Positions 63,389 to 64,000 of a stretch of DNA of 64,000 nucleotides are shown here, piece after piece. A model generated the notes under the pieces. It worked only from the letters and a program-made list of their open reading frames with translations, did no database searches and was not told the DNA's origin. Source of the stretch: Echinarachnius parma (taxonomy: Eukaryota > Echinodermata > Echinoidea > Clypeasteroida > Echinarachniidae); NCBI GenBank assembly GCA_037951105.1, contig JBAMJV010008022.1:1-64000 (forward strand). Direction: 5' to 3'. Each line of letters opens with the position of its first letter. Within the stretch, counting starts at the first letter, position 1. The position numbers and the translations under genes were made by a program.

Positions 63389-64000
63389 TACCACTACCAG
63401 CATTTATCATGCGCTCTGAAATAGTTTCACATTGAACTACATGTACATGTATTACATGGGCCTTACCCATATAACAAGGGCTCTCTGAAAGTCAAGAATA
63501 TTTTCGCCCGATTCCAATCTAGTGGGAGATACCATCAGCTGTCACAACAGTTTACACAAAGGCACTGACCGGGAACTCAACTCTTCCATTTGTCATGCGG
63601 ACTCGACTCCAGCCCATAGCCAATATTTTACGGTCATACATCTATCTATCTACATGACATTATCATTGCTAATGAATCTTTCTTAGAAGTGACATGACGT
63701 GGCCACTCGGCTTTGTAACTTGTATGTGTGTGTACTGTGTACTGCACTGCAAAGTCAGACAACATCGAAACTCAACAGTCAATTATGTCAATACAATGAT
63801 AAGGTCTGCGTTGGAGACGAGCAGATGGGATAATATATATCTCCATGATGCTTTTACAAACATATTGTGCAAACCATAAACTTTGAGAACAATAACCTTG
63901 TATAAATCTCTGCAAGGCAATGAACTGAAGTATTCAACACAATGATAAACTTTTGTTCAAGACAAGAATATGGCATACATGTAAATGCAGGTTTTTTGTA
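63389..64000. other. MAP4K intron to the window edge
   Basis: No exon or clear repeat seen. The next kinase exons must lie beyond the window. Confidence 0.5.

Overview
This is a stretch of animal nuclear DNA. It has intron-rich genes with GT-AG junctions, a very high load of small DNA transposons, long G/C homopolymer runs, many TACATGTA words and a CR1/L2-like LINE with a 2A-like peptide. An apextrin-like MACPF gene, a centrobin orthologue and a misshapen-type kinase point to a marine invertebrate deuterostome. An echinoderm, perhaps a sea urchin, is my best guess; a hemichordate or amphioxus is not excluded.

Layout. (1) About 0.5-8.0 kb, minus strand: a secreted MACPF (perforin-fold) protein of the apextrin type, eight exons, running off the left edge or ending at 544, with reading-frame breaks. 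(2) 8.1-14.2 kb: intergenic, several MITEs and a GTAC-rich foldback element. (3) 14.28-40.20 kb, minus strand: a complete centrobin (CNTROB) gene. I could phase all 17 coding exons without a break (4395 nt, 1464 codons before the stop). Its introns hold a 4.85-kb DNA transposon carrying two satellite arrays (22.8-27.7 kb), a DDE-transposase-like ORF (28.9-30.2 kb, minus) head to head with a dead LINE (30.2-33.57 kb, plus), and a 16-copy minisatellite made from the end of a coding exon. (4) 40.2-43.9 kb: shared upstream region of centrobin and a KCTD gene, with a candidate 5' UTR exon of centrobin. (5) 43.91-44.63 kb, plus strand: an intronless KCTD6/11/21-like BTB protein. (6) 44.6-52.8 kb: probable long 3' UTR and/or intergenic DNA with MITEs and a repeat carrying tandem DR1 motifs. 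(7) 52.88 kb to the right edge, plus strand: the first three coding exons of a MAP4K4/TNIK/MINK1 (misshapen, GCK-IV) kinase, running off the window.

The four host genes do not form one pathway. Centrobin acts at daughter centrioles and microtubules, the KCTD protein is a probable CUL3 adaptor, the MAP4K acts in cytoskeletal and JNK signalling, and the MACPF protein is a probable immune or egg-secreted pore-forming-fold protein.

The most unusual thing is the centrobin locus. At least five of its exons are accompanied by local tandem partial copies of themselves that keep splice sites, often in a compatible phase, and a sixth has an inverted copy of its donor end. One alternative acceptor would add exactly 66 in-frame codons. 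Four introns begin within a few bases of a repeat: a minisatellite, a LINE tail, an ATG microsatellite and a Tc1/mariner MITE. I also found five element insertions confirmed by target-site duplications read directly from the sequence.
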